Shown: piece after piece, positions 32,701 to 45,830 of the stretch | Position numbering within the stretch: position 1 is the stretch's first letter | Layout: each line of letters begins with the position of its first letter | Assembly: GCA_005406025.1 (NCBI GenBank) | Contig: BGZK01001395.1 | Span: 96,046-160,045 of the forward strand | Length of the DNA stretch: 64,000 nucleotides | Origin: Eumeta japonica | Lineage: Eukaryota; Arthropoda; Insecta; Lepidoptera; Psychidae | Direction of reading: 5' to 3' | Program-made: the position numbers and the translations under genes | Notes under the pieces: generated by a model | Database searches by the model: none | What the model was told of the DNA's origin: nothing | The model's input: the letters and a program-made list of their open reading frames with translations, nothing else

Positions 32701-33599
32701 CGTTAGTGGCGGTCGCGGGTGCAAGCGCAGCCGTCACGTGTTAAACGGGCGCATGCACTCACGCCCAGCCGCGCGTTGACTGCTGCAGTCGAGCACATTA
32801 TTGCTCTCTGCACAAAAAATAATTTCCTAGTAAATACGTAATTCTGTAAAGAAAATCATGTTTAAGATCGCACCGTCTTACATTTATTTCTACTATATTT
32901 TAGGCTTTCCGGTACGTTATGATCCAGAGATATGCATTTTTTCAATATTATTTGTAGTTTTATCGGATGTTAAAACGTATTGTTTCACACAATTACAATT
33001 TTCACTTATAATGAAATTTTCACTTATAAAAAATCAATTAATGTAAATATAAAACAATTTTGGGCTTAAAGATCAATTTTATCTTTCTATGCTCAATAAC
33101 AAAAAAAGTAATTTACTGATCTACAATTTTCTTACAGTCAGTTACTTTATAAGCTTTGTACCGTACACAATTATTCTTAACTAAAATTTTAATTTACTAA
33201 CAATTTGGAATATGTAGTTCATGTTGTAAAAAAAATTAACTCTGTTACTCACTTTTCGAATCATTTTTATATAAATTGTTTTAATCATTTTATCGCTTTC
33301 AACTAGATTCAGTTTCTGTGTCAGCTGTCCGTAACTGTTGTATTTTAATGTCTTTTAGTTTGTATTTAAATTCTGTTTTATGTTACTAATGACATCATCT
33401 TTCAAAAAAGAAAAGTGAAATTGCTTTTCATTTGAAAATCAAATTTAAAAAGGTAGGCTTTTTATAGAACCTTTAAGTTATTGCTGAGAATCTTCATATT
33501 TTCAGAAAGTGTGTATTATTATTACTGCTACAGAAAAAATAAATAAAGTTAAAAATTAAAAGGAGCCTCCATAAATGAAACGTGTCTATTGTTCGGTCT
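32701..33599. other. AT-rich DNA without genes
   Basis: No feature supported. The first 100 bases are GC-richer and may still belong to the LINE remnant. Confidence 0.4.
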
Positions 33600-33825
33600 T
33601 AATTTTTATTCTTGTTTTTGAGGTTCTGTACCCAAACGGTACCAACGGGACCCTATTGCTAAGGCTTAGCTATATATCTGGTCGTTTGTCTGTCCGTCCA
33701 TCTGTCACGGGCTATATCATTTGAACCGTCATAGGTAGACACTTGAAATTTTCAGAATGTTTATTACTAAAACCGCTTTAACAATAAATAATAAAAATAA
33801 ATTAAAATTCAAATTAAAATTGTTT
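33600..33825 (+). repeat. Moth repeat (GGTTCTGTACCC head)
   Basis: GTTCTGTACCCAAACGGTAC, AACGGGACCCTATTGCTAAG, TCTGTCCGTCCATCTGTCAC, ATCATTTGAACCGTCATAGG and GTTGAAATTTT-like text. This family is familiar from many moth genomes. A related copy lies at 20330. Confidence 0.75.
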
Positions 33826-34340
33826 TCGGAACCAAAATGGCAAAAATGTTTTTATTATAGTTTCGTCATGTCCGTCCGTCCGTTTATCATAACCATTTTA
33901 TTCAAAAACTATAAAATGTATATTGATGAAATTTATAGTGTAGGTGTCTTGCGCAAACGGCTAACTAATTTAGTGGTTAAATAACAAAAATAGATATTTC
34001 TAATGATGCCCCATTCATGGAACAGAAGCTGAAAAATAGTTTTTTCTGCAAACTTGAACGTGTGGCATATATTTAAACAGATCTTTAAAAAAAAAACTTT
34101 AAGGTTTCTAAACAATTTTCTTGAGTAAATGAATATTGTAGGAAACATTCGCTCCGAAACTAGCATAAATTGTTTCCCCTTAATTTTTAAACATATGTCC
34201 GATAAATTACGAAGGTAACGCTTAATAAGTATTTTCAACGAAAATTTTTTTGTACATGACTGTATATAACATTTTTGAGTCATTGCCCAAAAATTGTGCT
34301 TCTCGACAAAAGGACGTAAGTACCATGAAGATACGCTCTA
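33826..34340 (+). repeat. Moth repeat, plus copy of the 23.8-kb family
   Basis: TTTCGTCATGTCCGTCCGTC, TTTATTCAAAAAC and GAAATTTATAGTGTAGGTGT match the inverse of 24300-24530. Confidence 0.7.
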
Positions 34341-34564
34341 TTGCTGGTGCTTTTTAGCTTACACTATTTTAAGAGTAATTAATCGACACATCTACTCGTT
34401 TCTTTAGTTGTAAGTGGCTAAAGTTTATATAATTATGCTGTGCGGGAAATATGGAAAAAAGTGTAACAATGTAGTTTTTTCATCTGTAGGGAATTTCTTT
34501 ACAGTGACGTAACGAAGTGCGTCACTAAAAAGTACAACGTCTTCGTTTACGTAACGAAGAATTA

Positions 34565-35370
34565 GAGTTTGTAAATGCTAGTGTGTTCTTGAGAATCGCT
34601 TTTGATAACAGGTTTCAGTGGGCTGCTTATATCAGTAAGTTGCTGAAAAGCCTTAGATACATATTCAGTTAAAAATAACAAATTTATCAGACGTCGCAAC
34701 TGCTAGGTAAGTTTATTTCGGCTGTTTCTATAGCCTGATGTCGTATGACATCTTGCTCTGGGGACACGCCGCTGATATTCATAGAATTTTTGTGCTACAC
34801 AAGCGGGCCGTTCGTGCGATTTATAAGCTCGGACATCGTGTATCTCTTAGAAACGATTTTAAGGAAATTGAAATCTTAACTTTAGTATCCCAATTCCTTT
34901 ATACAAATTCATTATAAGTGAAAAAAAAAATTAAAAATTCTCAGAAGAAACTGAAATCAACATAAATTCAACACCAGAAACAAAAATAAACTGAGTTTAC
35001 ATGTTCGTCGACTATGCAAAGTCACAATTTCATTTAGAGGGCTCTGTGTGCGCGTGTTCTATAGGGTTTCTGTGGATGTACAAGATTTACCCTTATATAA
35101 GTTTAAGAGTATTATCAAACAATCACTCAGTACAAAAAAAGGTGTTAGGGTATTATTATACAATTTCCGAATATTTAGAAATAAATATTCATGGCCATAA
35201 GCGGCTCCACTTCTTACCGGGTTGTTTCGTTAATAAATAGTTTTGTACGTGTTTTGGCTATGCATAATTAAATTGGAAAAGAGTTATTTTAACTTTCTTG
35301 CTCGTTCTTCTTGAATAAATATTGTACTAACGAGCTTGGTCAGTATTTTTAGTTCAATAAAGCATGTAAT
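34565..35370 (+). mobile_element. CR1-like LINE, RT C-terminal half and 3' UTR
   Basis: Mixed frames read VFLRIAFDNRFQWAAYISKL, then SLMSYDILLWGHAAD and HKRAVRAIYKLGHRVSLRND (34727-34860). Next come VQDLPLYKFKSIIKQSLS and YTISEYLE-like text near 35075-35200. This is the thumb and C-terminal part of CR1-like ORF2. The 3' UTR has a hairpin GCTCGTT...AACGAGC (35300-35335) at the position of ACCCATTC...GAATGGGT in the 27.2-kb copy. Many stops. Confidence 0.75.
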
Positions 35371-35559
35371 TTTAGTTCTTTTTAAGTAAATTTTAGTTGC
35401 TATTATTGACGTGATATAAATAGCTTTAATATTTTATCGACGATCTCGATCCGGGCCCTGCTCTAGTCTCAAACTTTAAAAGTCTAATAATAAAAGAATA
35501 TAACGTGATTTAAAACCGTACAGACACGGAATAAAAAAAAATAATATCCCTGTGACACC

Positions 35560-35888
35560 CCTAAGTGGACCATGGATCCAGACGACCTCTCATGTCATTG
35601 ACATCAACCCTTTAAACCCTATTATTAGTCAAATATAGTGCCAGAAAGGTGCACGGCCCGTAACTCCATAATGATCTATCTTCAGTGTTTCTTGATTTAC
35701 ACAGTCAAACATTTTAGAGAGATCGCAAAACACTCACATCGCATTCCGCAAATCCTCTCAGGCTTCAAAATATTTTCAACAAACTCAACACCAGCATGGA
35801 TTGTTGAGCTACTCCTTGTGAAACTAAACTGTATTTTGAACATTAACTTGTTACTATAAAAATATAGAAGAAATTGATTTAGGATCAA
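35560..35888 (-). pseudogene. CR1-like reverse transcriptase palm scrap
   Basis: On minus, 35888-35640 reads IQFSFTRSSSTIHAGVEFVE (relatives: QFGFRKGRSTI-A), then in another frame VFCDLSKMFDCVNQETL, the first catalytic Asp block of RT (LDLSKAFDCVNH in relatives). The Asp is kept. One frameshift joins the two. It is on the opposite strand to its CR1-like neighbours. Confidence 0.75.
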
Positions 35889-36029
35889 CTTTTAGGCTTT
35901 AAGTTATTGGGGTTCGATTTACTACCACCTTTAAATACGGGATCATCACATGGTGCTTCCTTATTCTTTCTTTCTTTTCTTTTTTGCTCGTAATAAACTA
36001 AAATTTAGGAAAAGAACTGATATTGTGGA

Positions 36030-36320
36030 CCTGTCTGCTGAGCGGGCTGTGGAGACTTAAACGACTTATTATGCTGAGCGTATACAAGCCCCCTCGTTCT
36101 TCTTATGAGTCTTTTGAGTCGATTATGGATCGAGCCTGTGTAAGATAAGTGATAAAAGCAAATACATTGTAATGTATAGAGACTTTAATATAAAGTTAAT
36201 AGATGTCTCCAATCACAGTGGTTGAGTTCTGGAGTTCTTTGAGTTTTACAATCTGTCACACTTCTTTTTGGAACCTACAAATATCACGTCTGTATCTAGA
36301 ACTTATTATTTATTACTCGG
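36030..36320 (+). pseudogene. CR1-like APE endonuclease scrap
   Basis: Plus-strand blocks LLSVYKPPRSSYESFESIM, IVMYRDFNIKLIDVSNHSG and NLSHFFLEPTNITSVSRTY follow the CR1-like endonuclease pattern (YRPP, GDFN, PTR-T). The GDFN box reads RDFN. Stops are present. Confidence 0.7.
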
Positions 36321-36899
36321 GGAAAGTGTAGCTTTGTGGGAGTGGATGAATTTTTAGAATCTGAAATAGCATAAATATGCAGACAAAGCAAAGGGAAAAG
36401 TAAATAATACATTTTACTCAGGAGGCTGTTTATTGGTGAAGGCGTTATCTGGGATTGTTTCAGCAGTCCGGTTCAATATTACAAATGCGCAGAGAAAGTC
36501 AGATACAAATTATAGTTTTCTTGAGAAACCTTTCTATTCACGCGTACTACACGTCATCGGTTTCATAGCAACAGGATAAATGGTTTGCGCACGCAAAGAA
36601 GGTAAATAAAATACACACATACATAGGACAGTCTAACGAATAGCGAAATTCCCTCAGCATTTTCCAAGATTAGCCCAGATAAATAGACACATAGACACTA
36701 AGAGCGCTTAAGCCACAATGCAATAAGTATATCAAGTAATCTACTTTTATGAATAATTGAATAACTATTCGTTTAACAGTTTTGGCAATTAGCCAAGACA
36801 AACAACTAAACAGAGCCTTTTATCGAAATAATATATAGCCCATCACTTGCATAACCTACGATAAATATATCCCAAATTTTACAAAAATCGCAAAACCAT
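36321..36899. other. AT-rich DNA without genes
   Basis: Nothing supported. Confidence 0.4.
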
Positions 36900-37560
36900 T
36901 CTTTTGCCATAAAAGAACATACAACACAGTGACAAAAATTTTAAAATAAGAAATTGGGGTCAATGAGGCATAGAATGAATATTTATTGCCAAATTCAACA
37001 AAAAAATTGTATGTTGCATATCCTAAAGTTCTATATAGTAGAATAAATGAGAAATTAAAATAAAAATTCTTCATATTTTGCAACTTCAGTGATTTCGATT
37101 TTACATAAAGCATTTCATCCCTTATTTTCTCCCGCATCCCCTTAGAGCTATTTTCCCAAAATTGATAGATGTCGTTATTTTTCTTTTGTAATAAGCAGGC
37201 AGCTATAAGTTTTTTTTAATCATTAGCTTCAGCGTTTTTGTTTTTTATATTACATATAAAAATTTCCACCCTGATCCCATGCTTCATACTTTCTAGGGTG
37301 ATCGTTTTTAAACGATACTTGTTATTATTTTTATCAGTAATAATTAAATAAAATACAAATTTTGCCACAAATACCTTCAGTGGTTTCAATTTTCCATACA
37401 ATATTTCATTCCCTATTTCATCCCTTTAAGGGTTAATTTAATAAATGTATGAATTTTTTTAAGTAAATATTAAATTTGACATATTCAGCTAAAATGGTTA
37501 GATTTTCCATACAACAGTATTGCACCCTTTCCCCCCCTTAGGTCTTGAATTTCGAAAAAC
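36900..37560. repeat. Degenerate tandem-like repeat region
   Basis: Similar phrases recur about every 100 to 300 bases: CATTTCATCCCTTATTTTC, CATACAATATTTCATTCCC, CATACAACAGTATTGCACCC, each followed by a CCCCTTAG-type word. Units are too worn to define. Confidence 0.45.
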
Positions 37561-39401
37561 TCTTTTCTAGTACTGGCATACGTTATAACAGGAAACTTTC
37601 TCCAAATTTCTAGTATCTACATTCAGTAGCCTGGCTTGTGCGATGATGTATCAGTCGGTCAGTCTACACTTTTATGTGTATAAAAACAATAAACGAACAT
37701 AGAAAAAAAAAACTTGTAGTCTATACAACAATACTGTTATACGATTATTACAATACAACAGTATTGTTGTACGATTATTATAGTTATTTCCCAATTTTAT
37801 CCCAATTTATAATTTAGTTATTTCCCAATATCAAAGAAAAATTTAAATTGTAGAGATTTGGAACCAAGGAATATGCACTAGTTGCTTGAATTTAAGAAAT
37901 TTCAGACGTGTATAAAAAAAGAGTGGCCTGAGGTATTTTTCAAATGGTTTAAACGAGTGCACATACGTGTACATACTGATTATTTAGAAAAGATAGAAAT
38001 TAGTAATAAACAATAAATATTATAATACAAAATAATGATAATTCATTAATTTATTAACACTAATTAAAAGGAGCACATCGAATATGTACGTGACTGACTC
38101 ATGACCCCCTTATCGTCCAGCAGATACGTGCCTATTTCTGCACGGTTCAATGCCGTTCCTTACATTGTAACTATGATTTTTCCACTTGTAATCAAACTGC
38201 AAATAGGTGTCCATTTAATTATTGAAAAATTGTAATAATCATGTAAAGTTTTTCCTAATTATAAATGCAAAGATATGTATTTGAGGTATATGAGATGTAC
38301 AAAATAACCATTCTAAAATTTGGAGACGCTAATTAATATAGGTACTATGTAGATTTTTTTACTTCAAGTTTTGTTTTTGAAATTTTCGGGAAGAGTTCAA
38401 AAAAATACAAAGCTATCGGTTGCATGATTATGTAAATATGTATTTTTGTGTTTAAACTGATAGCTAATCATGTGCTCTGGCGACCTCTTATAGCAAAGAG
38501 CAAAGGAACAAAAGACTAAATTATTTATAATACTGAAAATAAAAACCTTACATTATTTGCTTACTTAATTTTTCAATCAAATTAACGGTATTTTATATTC
38601 GTTCTTACTAAAAAATTACACAATTATTTTTCTTATTTTTCAAATAAAATTCCATTGTAATCTAATCATTGGTATTTCTCATTACACCTACCGTAGAAAA
38701 ATAATATTTCTTTACTACACATTTCAAACAATTCTGGGCTAAAAATATCTTTGCCTTATTTGACCATACAGATACATATTTGCACAAATTATAATTTTGC
38801 TATACTATAGCGAATACCGCCATCTATTTAATTATTAAGAAATTAAATTTTAAAAGAAACTCGTTCATTACTGGATTAATCTGATTTTCTGTGATTCGTG
38901 ATTCGAAACTATAACAAAAAGTTGATGTGTCGAGAGATGGCGCTGTTTGTATATATTACAGAATAATATTTGTCCCAAATGCTAATTGGCAATCAGACAA
39001 ACCCAGTCTCATGGAAAGCTATTTTTTAGATTTACATGTAAGAGCCCAATTCATTGAGGGTGTGGCTTAACGAATAAGCCACACCCTTTTGGTCACGGAA
39101 AAGTCTTTCAAAAAAATATTTCACCAGGGTACTACATAGCCAGTCGCCTGACTATTTTATGTTTTTTTTTATCAATATGGTGTAATAACATGTAAAAAAA
39201 TAAATGTTTAACGATTCTTCAATCATCAAGCACCAAAGTACATTTGAGTGACTATTTATATAAATTATACTAATACTATACATATTCAGGGTTCCTGCGT
39301 GAAATTATGCGAAAACTTCAAAATGGGAAAATGTGATTGCAATTGAATCAAAGGTTTAATTTCGGAGGAGCGAAACCGGAATTGGGAAAAATTGAACTTT
39401 A
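37561..39401. other. AT-rich DNA, one strong hairpin
   Basis: No genes. A perfect 12-bp stem (GGGTGTGGCTTA, 39058-39069; inverse 39075-39086) with loop ACGAA stands out. Confidence 0.5.
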
Positions 39402-39455
39402 AATCAAATCAAATCAAATTTGATTTTGATTTTGATTTGATTTGATTTGATTTGA
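39402..39455. repeat. Inverted (ATCAA)n/(TTGAT)n junction
   Basis: AAATC units switch to TTTGA units at about 39418. This looks like two LINE tails of the TTGAT type meeting tail to tail. Confidence 0.75.
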
Positions 39456-41982
39456 AGAACCGGGATCATAATAATGATGAACATAGCATCATCAGTCGAT
39501 ACAAAATATATAGGGATCCATTCTATATCCATATGGATGAAACCACGAAGGAAAACAATGTACAATAAAAATATCAAGGGCTTCTTAAGGGTTTCGTGAG
39601 TATTACTAAAAACCTGCATCTGTAACATCGCATCTGTAACATAATTATGTTGTGCATAAAATATTTTGCAAAAATTCTACACAATATTTACGGATCACAG
39701 TAATATATATATATTTACATTAAATAGAAATTGATAATTATATAATTGGTATATGGGAATATAGTTATTTTCATCATTTCTATAGGTCCAAATAAGACAG
39801 CCAAAGTTATTAAATATTGCAGAATGAAAGCGAAATGTGTGCAAATATTATTGTTGTGATATGTTTGTTCCTAAAAGCTAACTTACTAAGAGATAATTAA
39901 ATTCAACATGCACACAATTTCAAGACAATGTGAACAAACCTTAATTTACTTCATTATTTTTAATTTTATATTTCTTAAGCGTCGTTATCATCGTGCTTTT
40001 GGTCATCGCCGTCGTCGTATTCATTGGAAATAATCTTACCTCATATTTTTACTTTTTTATTTTATATTTTGTATTTTTACCTCATATTTTGTATTTGTAG
40101 TTTTAAAAATACTACAACACTACCTAGAATAATAGCCTATGCTGCCGTCGCAACGTAGAGTACCATAAAATGTCAATAACTACTTACTAGAAAATGACAT
40201 TAAACTTTCTGATTTTTATTTTATGATTTCAGCTAAACTAACGTTTAGGACTTTAATATAAAAAAATTATGTGAAGAGTTATCAGAGAAACTACGTGATT
40301 TAATTTTTTTTAATGAATCGCATTTTATTGTTAAATTAAATTAAAAATGTGTTTTAGATTAAAATAGTGCTAACACAATGAAATGTTGTAGTAAATAACT
40401 GTACCTACTTACTGAGTCAATTGTTTTCAAATATATATAAAAAGATTATTTAGTTTTCTAAATAAGGAGAATTTGAAAAAATTAAAATAATTTCTTTAAT
40501 TTCTGTTTATAACAAAAAATCTAAAAAATTAAAATATTCCAAACTAGTAAAATCGTCCAAAAAGAATATTAACTCCAAACACATAAGGTATAAATTAAAA
40601 TGATTCAAAAACATTTTAATGTTTTTGTTACGTTTGCTCTGTTTTTGCTACAACGGCAGTATAGTAATATTATTATTGTATGCATAAGATAACAACGTCT
40701 ATATGTTTCAAATTATATTGTATCTGTAGAAATTACTTTCAATTTTAAAGTATTTTCTGTGGAAGCATTTATTATTTCTATCGCACATAAAACTGTATTT
40801 ACAATAATTTTTATCAGCTGCTTTACATTACCAGGTAAAAATCTCTCATCGAAACAATCTTGCAGGCTCAGTGTTACCATATAAAAACGCACGTAAACAT
40901 TTCGAATGCTCACGTCCACAAATTACTGTTAAGTTTTCAAATATAATCTTTGTTCACGTTCATCCAATCGCATGGTTTTAATGAGTATTTAAACATGACA
41001 CGAAAGACAGTTTATCATTTCATCTTATCGAAGAAATTCGAAATAATTTTACTATGAAAGTCAGAATTTAGTTATGAAAAAAGTATAAGAATAGCAGCAC
41101 AAAACTGTGCAATTAAAGTGACATTAAGACATGTAATGTAAGGACTTATATTTCAACAATAACAACGTCAAAATACATTCACGTAACAAAAACTAATTAA
41201 CTGATAAATCTACTGATTAGTCGTAAGGACTAGTTATTTGATTTTCGATTGCTATATATTTAATTTTCTAACAGCAAATAGAATACGGTGTGCCCTAATT
41301 AGTTACAAATAGATTAAATAACATGTATACATATACGCACATTTTCAAAACGGCCTTAAAGTAGATAGTAAACATTTTCTATATGCGTCATGAAGAATAG
41401 TCTTTTAAATATTTATAACCTCTTATAAATCGTTCTAAAAATATATCATTGTGAGTTTTCGGTGATAGATCTAATATCTCTTCTATTAGTCAAAGGTAAA
41501 CAGATAGAGATTAATTTTCAAGTTACGTTTCCGTTTTTATACGTAAAGAACATACGACGCGTGTTATCTTTGTTATGCTTGTACGATAGACAAAGACCAA
41601 AACGGCAACGCTGGATGAAATAATGCGATTATATGCGATAATGACAGAGGAAGAACCTCAAAGAAGAGAGGAAGGGCGTTTCATTTGAACCTCTTTCCCT
41701 CTTTCGCGAAATATCAGTACGTCACAATAGAATCAAAACTCACGACGAAATAAATTTGTATGAAATTGACGTGTTTTGTTTACCCTTAATTTCAATATAC
41801 TTTCACAAAAGTGAAGTTATTTCGTCTCTCAGTTATAAATTCGGACTCGAAACTCACTCTATCAACTAAGCTTTTTATATTCAACATACTTCTGGATTTA
41901 AAATTAAAAAAAAAAGGGAGTAGGTAGATTTAGAAAAAAGGCTGTCCTTACAAACAAACATGCTACTAAAAAGTACGTTTAT
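39456..41982. other. AT-rich DNA without genes
   Basis: I looked through both strands and found no recognisable protein motif or RNA gene. Confidence 0.45.
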
Positions 41983-42304
41983 AACATACTTAGACGAGCA
42001 CGCTTTTTAGCTGTATTACTTTGCTTGCGAAAAGTATGCTCGTTTTAAGCAACCTCTTGAATATACTAAACACACATCATTTAATAACAAGCTCCCTGCC
42101 AGTGTAATGTGTAGGGAAAAATTAAAACCCAAATGGCCCTTCGCGCAGAACTCAATAAAATCATCCCTTTGTTTGCAATGTAATACGTCCAAAAACATCT
42201 GTCTTCAAGAAAGATAGTTGACTTATTCAAAAGCTCGCTTAAAACGAGCATACTTTTCTCAAGCAGCTAGTACAGCTAAAGAGCATAATCGTCTTAAGCA
42301 TGTT
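41983..42304. mobile_element. Fold-back / MITE with 68-bp arms
   Basis: Arms 41983-42050 and 42237-42304 are inverted copies, including an exact 19-base AAGTATGCTCGTTTTAAGC, TAGCTGTA and ACAT-CTTA. The 186-bp interior has an open minus frame (42016-42198) without known motif. It is non-autonomous; the family is not known to me. Confidence 0.75.
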
Positions 42305-44799
42305 AACAATGAAACGCATCTTTAGACCATAAAAAAAAAACTAAAATATATTTCGTGTTCATGTAAAAGTAGTGTAAAAGTGATTTTGTACCGTTAAAAA
42401 TAAAATAAAAATAAAACAGTATTTTGTTTCGGACGTCTTTAGTTCGGCTCATACATTTTTCTGTAAGTATTTAATAAAAAGGTAAGTAAAAAAATTATTT
42501 ACAGGAAGACATGTTTCGGCTTAAATGAACTGTCATGAACATGTATCGTTGTTTAAAAACAACGATAGACCATTACTTAAAAAAAAGGAACATACTCCAT
42601 ATTTCTTGTACACTATAAGAAATTGGCCCTGATTTGCGTGTTTAGGTATAAGTGTTGACTGGTTTGATTGATAAATTGATGTTCGTTGGTAGGTGATTTA
42701 ATTTTGTTTCGTTATTTTATTTTAATATGTGTATTTAAATGTACGGACGTGAATTGATTTCTTACTGATTATACATAATTTTTTTAATTTTTTGTTAAGT
42801 TGTATCTATATTACATGAATATAATAAAAAACCGAGATGAGCGCGCTTTGCATGAGTGCCTCTAAAAAAAATTAAAGTGGTATTCGTTTTTTTTTAAATG
42901 AAAGGAACAATACGGCTAGGCATTACATTATGCGCAAAAAGAGAAGCCGATTGCTGACGATTTTTGGAGACAGACAGGGTCAGTTTTTGAAACGGGTTTG
43001 ACCCGGGTGGACTTCGACGGGGCGCGATCATGAGTTAGTCGAGGTTTTAGCTGTCTTAGCATGAGAGGCCTCTTCCAGCTAAGCGACAGTCAGCAACCCT
43101 GTACAGTAGTCATGGGCTGGGATTAACAGTAAAGCACACACTATCAATATTTATTCTCATATTGTCTTTCGTGTGTGCAAATTTTCTAATAAATAGTAAT
43201 CTTTCAGGCTAACAGCTTATTTACCTGAATGAGTACTGAATCCAGGGAGCTGTCCCAAATTTTGAAATAATGTTTAGTGACCGAAATACTAAATTTCTAC
43301 TTTTGTATTTAAACTATCTTGGGAAAATCATATTTTAAAGGTACCGAACATATATGAGCAAATTTGATACGCATCAACACTGTTCGTCGAGGGTCACTTG
43401 GGTCCCTAAAGAGGCTCCATCTGTAAGAAGATTAGGTCTAACTCCTGGTTCCATTGCAAACCGAACTCCTATCCCGAGAGCTGTTTCTGGTACATAAAAA
43501 TTAAACAATGTGATATAGTCACGTAACAAATAATTTGCTAAAATACGTACAATTTAAATATAGGAAATTTTGCACAACACGAATAATGATAGTTATATTT
43601 TAAATTCTTAAATAAAAGGTGTAATTTATTTGGACTTTATTTATTCGGAGAAATTTGTTTAATTAGTCTTTAAATATGTATGTGGCAGCATCAGAGTGCT
43701 CTAGCACACTTAGCGAATTTAATCGTGGGCTTAATTGATTTTATTGAGATATTTTATTGATACTATTTTGTCTCATTTGAGACTTGAACCTGCTGATACT
43801 TTGATGAATATATTTTTTGATTTGATTTTAATATAGCCAGTCTTATACTGAGCTTATACATTGCTAGCTTTAGCGATAAAAAAAATTAATCTGAAGTTAC
43901 GGTGCTTTTGAAGTCACGAGTATAGCACGTTATGCTGTAAAAACATTTTCCATGTAACTTAAACTCTAAAAAACTCAAAGAACTTAACAATTTCCTTTTG
44001 TACAAATGACATAATCAATATGCATATACTTTTAAATATCAAAATCTTATTAACATGCAAATTGGAGATGTTTTACTGTGCCGAACCACTTATCCGTACA
44101 AACATGTGCCGCCGGAACCCCAAACTCAACAAATAGCTAGACAGTGGTCGCTCTCATCTAAGTCTTGCTACAGCAGATACAAATAAGGAAACGTACTCTG
44201 ACTCTTTAAGCGCGGGAAGAAAGCTCGAAGCTCTGTTTCCGCGAAACGTGAAATGCACGCGATACCAAACATCAGCCCGTAGAGTTTTCGTAAGAACCCG
44301 ATAAAAATTTAGGTTCAGACCGCGATCCCTGGAAAAGTCTAACTATTATTCCCGATTGACAACAAAACTGTTCTGTGCTACATAATTTTATTAAATTTAT
44401 TGAAAGGATGATCACGTGAGTTGAAGTACACATTTTATTATCAAACAGTACGTTACATAGATTTTAATGTCTATGAGTACCTGTACTATCTTAAGGGAAT
44501 GTCTATCTCTATCACATATACATAAAAGTACTGTTAGTATGAGAACAAATAACGGATTGAACTCGGTTTTGAAGATTATTTACAATACATTATCTAAAAG
44601 GTTGATTATTAACTTAGATAGTCTAAGTTTTTAAAGTGAAAACGTCTTTAGCAGCATTGTGATATGAAACGAAAAATCTACAGTACAAAAAAATGTTTGT
44701 GGAGCTCAGAATAAGATTATGGAAATGGCTAAATACATATACAATATTTAAAAAGTAATTACTGCCTTTGAAAGCGGAAACTCTAGCTGTAGAATACAG
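42305..44799. other. AT-rich DNA with one GC-rich structured patch
   Basis: No protein gene. A 24-bp near-palindrome lies at 42544-42567 (TATCGTTGTTT and its inverse around AA). The patch 42955-43110 is GC-rich and can pair locally (GGGTCA/TGACCC; CTGTC-TTAGC/GCTAAGCGACAG). It could be an RNA gene remnant or a repeat; I cannot say which. Confidence 0.4.
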
Positions 44800-45830
44800 T
44801 TTGTTTTATCTAACTATCAAATGTTTTTACATTGTGACGTCATTTGAAAGGGTGCCTGTCTCTTCGTCGCTATGGATTTGAGTCGTGAACATTTTCGTAG
44901 TATCATCTTCTACGATGATTTTAAGTATAATTTGACAGCTCAGAAGAGCCTCGTTCAGCTTAGGATTGCTTTTGGCGATAAAGCACAGTGCAAGACGTCT
45001 ATTTATAACAAAACCGATTATAATCGGTTTGCAGAAATCTCAGTGACGCATTTCGTGATGGTCGCCCGCCCACCGCTGTGAACAACAAAAACATAGATGC
45101 TGTGCGCCGTATGATCGAAACAGATGGGCATGTGACCTACCATGAGATTTAGGCATCCTTAGGCATAGGCAAGAGTCAAACACAATCAATCCTACATAAC
45201 TGAGGCACAAAAAACGGACCGCGTCACCTGATGCAATGCCATGCTTACCAGGTTCAAGGAAGGGCCGTCTAATTTGTTAGGTTCATACATTTACATACAT
45301 TGATCTATCGAGATGAACCGAATCCGACCAAAGTGGCGCGCGCGACGTGCCTCTCAGTGGATGTTTGCTTCTCTTTTTAATAAGATTGACACTTGACTAC
45401 TGTTATTTTGCAGAATTGTCGTACCGTGAACAGTGATTAGTGCACGACCATTTGTTTGCCGGAAGCTATTCACGAACTCCCTAAAAATAACCGTAAACAG
45501 AAACTCTCACACGGCCAAAAAGAGAACTGAACTTTTGAAAAAGAAAACCGTAGAACTCTTGAGCGAGCCTGCATACAGTCCCAATCTGACACCTTGTGAC
45601 GTTTTTATTCGCATAAATTGAGAGCCAATTACAATTAGGCTGTCGACGGTTCTCATCACCAGAAGAGGCTGTCCAAGGGCTGTCCAAGAATAGGCAAAAC
45701 ATGTTTCCGAGGTCACCAGGGAAAAGTGGCATAAACGTTTTCGAAATCGGTTTATTCGTATGAAACACTGCATTTGTGTTAAAGGAGAATATCTTGAGTA
45801 ATCTTAAATTCATTTTTGACCATTTATCTT
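44800..45830 (+). pseudogene. Mariner (Tc1/mariner) transposase, dead
   Basis: A plus-strand mariner that would encode a transposase of about 345 residues. The start MDLSREHFRSIIFYDDF at 44872 is the helix-turn-helix region. Later blocks in shifting frames read VNNKNIDAVRRMIETDGH, ASLGIGKSQ, PTKVA, NCRTVNSD and, near 45565, PAYSPNLTPCDVF, which holds the third catalytic Asp of the DD34D set. A central part with the first catalytic Asp is missing or scrambled between about 45230 and 45310. Stops are frequent. Inverted ends were not located, so the outer limits are estimates. Confidence 0.85.
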
